Below are positions 49,402-49,687 of a stretch of DNA of 49,687 bases, in pieces. The notes beneath the pieces are model-generated. The model was not told where the DNA came from. It did not search any database and was given only the letters and a program-made list of their open reading frames with translations. Position 1 is the stretch's first letter. Each line of letters opens with the position of its first letter. The stretch comes from Candidatus Delongbacteria bacterium (GTDB lineage Bacteria; Delongbacteria; UBA4055), in contig JAQICF010000144.1 in assembly GCA_027858795.1 (NCBI GenBank), positions 1-49,687 of the forward strand, given 5' to 3'. The translations under genes and the position numbers were made by a program.

Positions 49402-49687
49402 ATGAAGAAACTCATGACGTTAATACTTGTGATTTTGTCAGTAAGCTTACTTGCTGCAGATTTACAACGTATTAATGATGTTCAACAAAAACCAGCTGGA
49501 AAAGATTGGTATGATTACTACGGTGGACCTGCTTACTGGTTTGCAGAACTAGGTGAAAGAGCTGTATACTATGATGTGGAAGATTTTGGGCTTGAATATC
49601 CTGTAAATCTATCTTTGATAACAGCGTATCTTTACGATGCTGGAATAAGCTATACGTATAAGATCTATGACAAGACTATGACTACTG
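49402..49687 (+). CDS. Exported protein, N-terminal part (3' truncated by window)
   Basis: ATG 49402 follows GGAGG eight bases upstream. The start is a signal peptide, MKKLMTLILVILSVSLLAA, with likely cleavage after LAA. The mature part begins DLQRINDVQQKPAGKDWYDYYGGPAY and is rich in Tyr and Trp (WFAELGERAVYYDVEDFG; LITAYLYDAGISYTYKIYD). It continues beyond the window. In FCB-group bacteria this start style is common in secreted proteins that end in a type IX sorting domain, but the end is not visible, so that is only a guess. There is a 134-bp gap before it. Confidence 0.8.
   Translation, partial: MKKLMTLILVILSVSLLAADLQRINDVQQKPAGKDWYDYYGGPAYWFAELGERAVYYDVEDFGLEYPVNLSLITAYLYDAGISYTYKIYDKTMTT

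Overview
The window is AT-rich (roughly 30% G+C by eye) and densely coding. It looks like a chromosomal segment from an FCB-group bacterium, probably one of the uncultured candidate phyla near Cloacimonadota, Marinimicrobia or Delongbacteria. The best evidence is the gingipain-like peptidase at 42241-45699, which ends in a type IX secretion sorting domain with the YQNYPNPFNP signature. Intergenic GTCATGCTGAA-type repeats and a mix of strong and absent Shine-Dalgarno sequences fit this too. The phylum call is an inference. No rRNA, tRNA or CRISPR was recognised.

Region 1 (1-22.8 kb) is almost entirely signal transduction. It holds PAS-rich receiver proteins, six intact histidine kinases (sensors of 5TM-LYT, short periplasmic, dCache, REC and PAS type), one pseudo-kinase that has lost its phospho-acceptor His, and a lone receiver. 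It also holds an orphan PhnD-like binding protein, a GIY-YIG nuclease whose C-terminus is encoded by a repeat, and an unrecognised protein with about 15 GPY repeats. Inverted-repeat hairpins fill most intergenic gaps from 4.3 to 14.4 kb. At 19.3-22.8 kb a sigma-54 activator diverges from a small secreted peptide gene, and a near-perfect sigma-54 promoter lies between them.

Region 2 (22.9-30.9 kb) has three glycosyltransferases, one fused to a cyclic-nucleotide-binding domain. They are followed by a dCache-type kinase, two near-identical single-domain response regulators, a stand-alone Cys4 tail protein and a LamG-like protein. A second, weaker sigma-54-like promoter precedes the kinase.

Region 3 (30.9-33.6 kb) has a 741-residue protein with transposase-type HTH domains, a decayed RNase H-like core and about 10 TPRs. 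The next gene downstream encodes a small exported Trp/Pro-rich peptide. Both genes have a similar 16-bp palindrome upstream (14/16 identical). I propose a peptide-signalling pair, RRNPP-like in layout.

Region 4 (33.8-49.7 kb) is mostly housekeeping: an outer-membrane barrel, gpmI, a PAS histidine kinase, ribH, map, queH, an HTH-fused orphan adenine methyltransferase, trmB, the gingipain-like protease, two glycosyltransferases, a MerR-type regulator, a shortened GlcE-like flavoprotein and the start of an exported protein.

The main logic is many membrane and cytosolic sensors feeding small receiver proteins, with few DNA-binding outputs visible. The sigma-54 activator and the HTH-TPR protein are the clearest transcriptional outputs, and each sits beside a small exported peptide gene.
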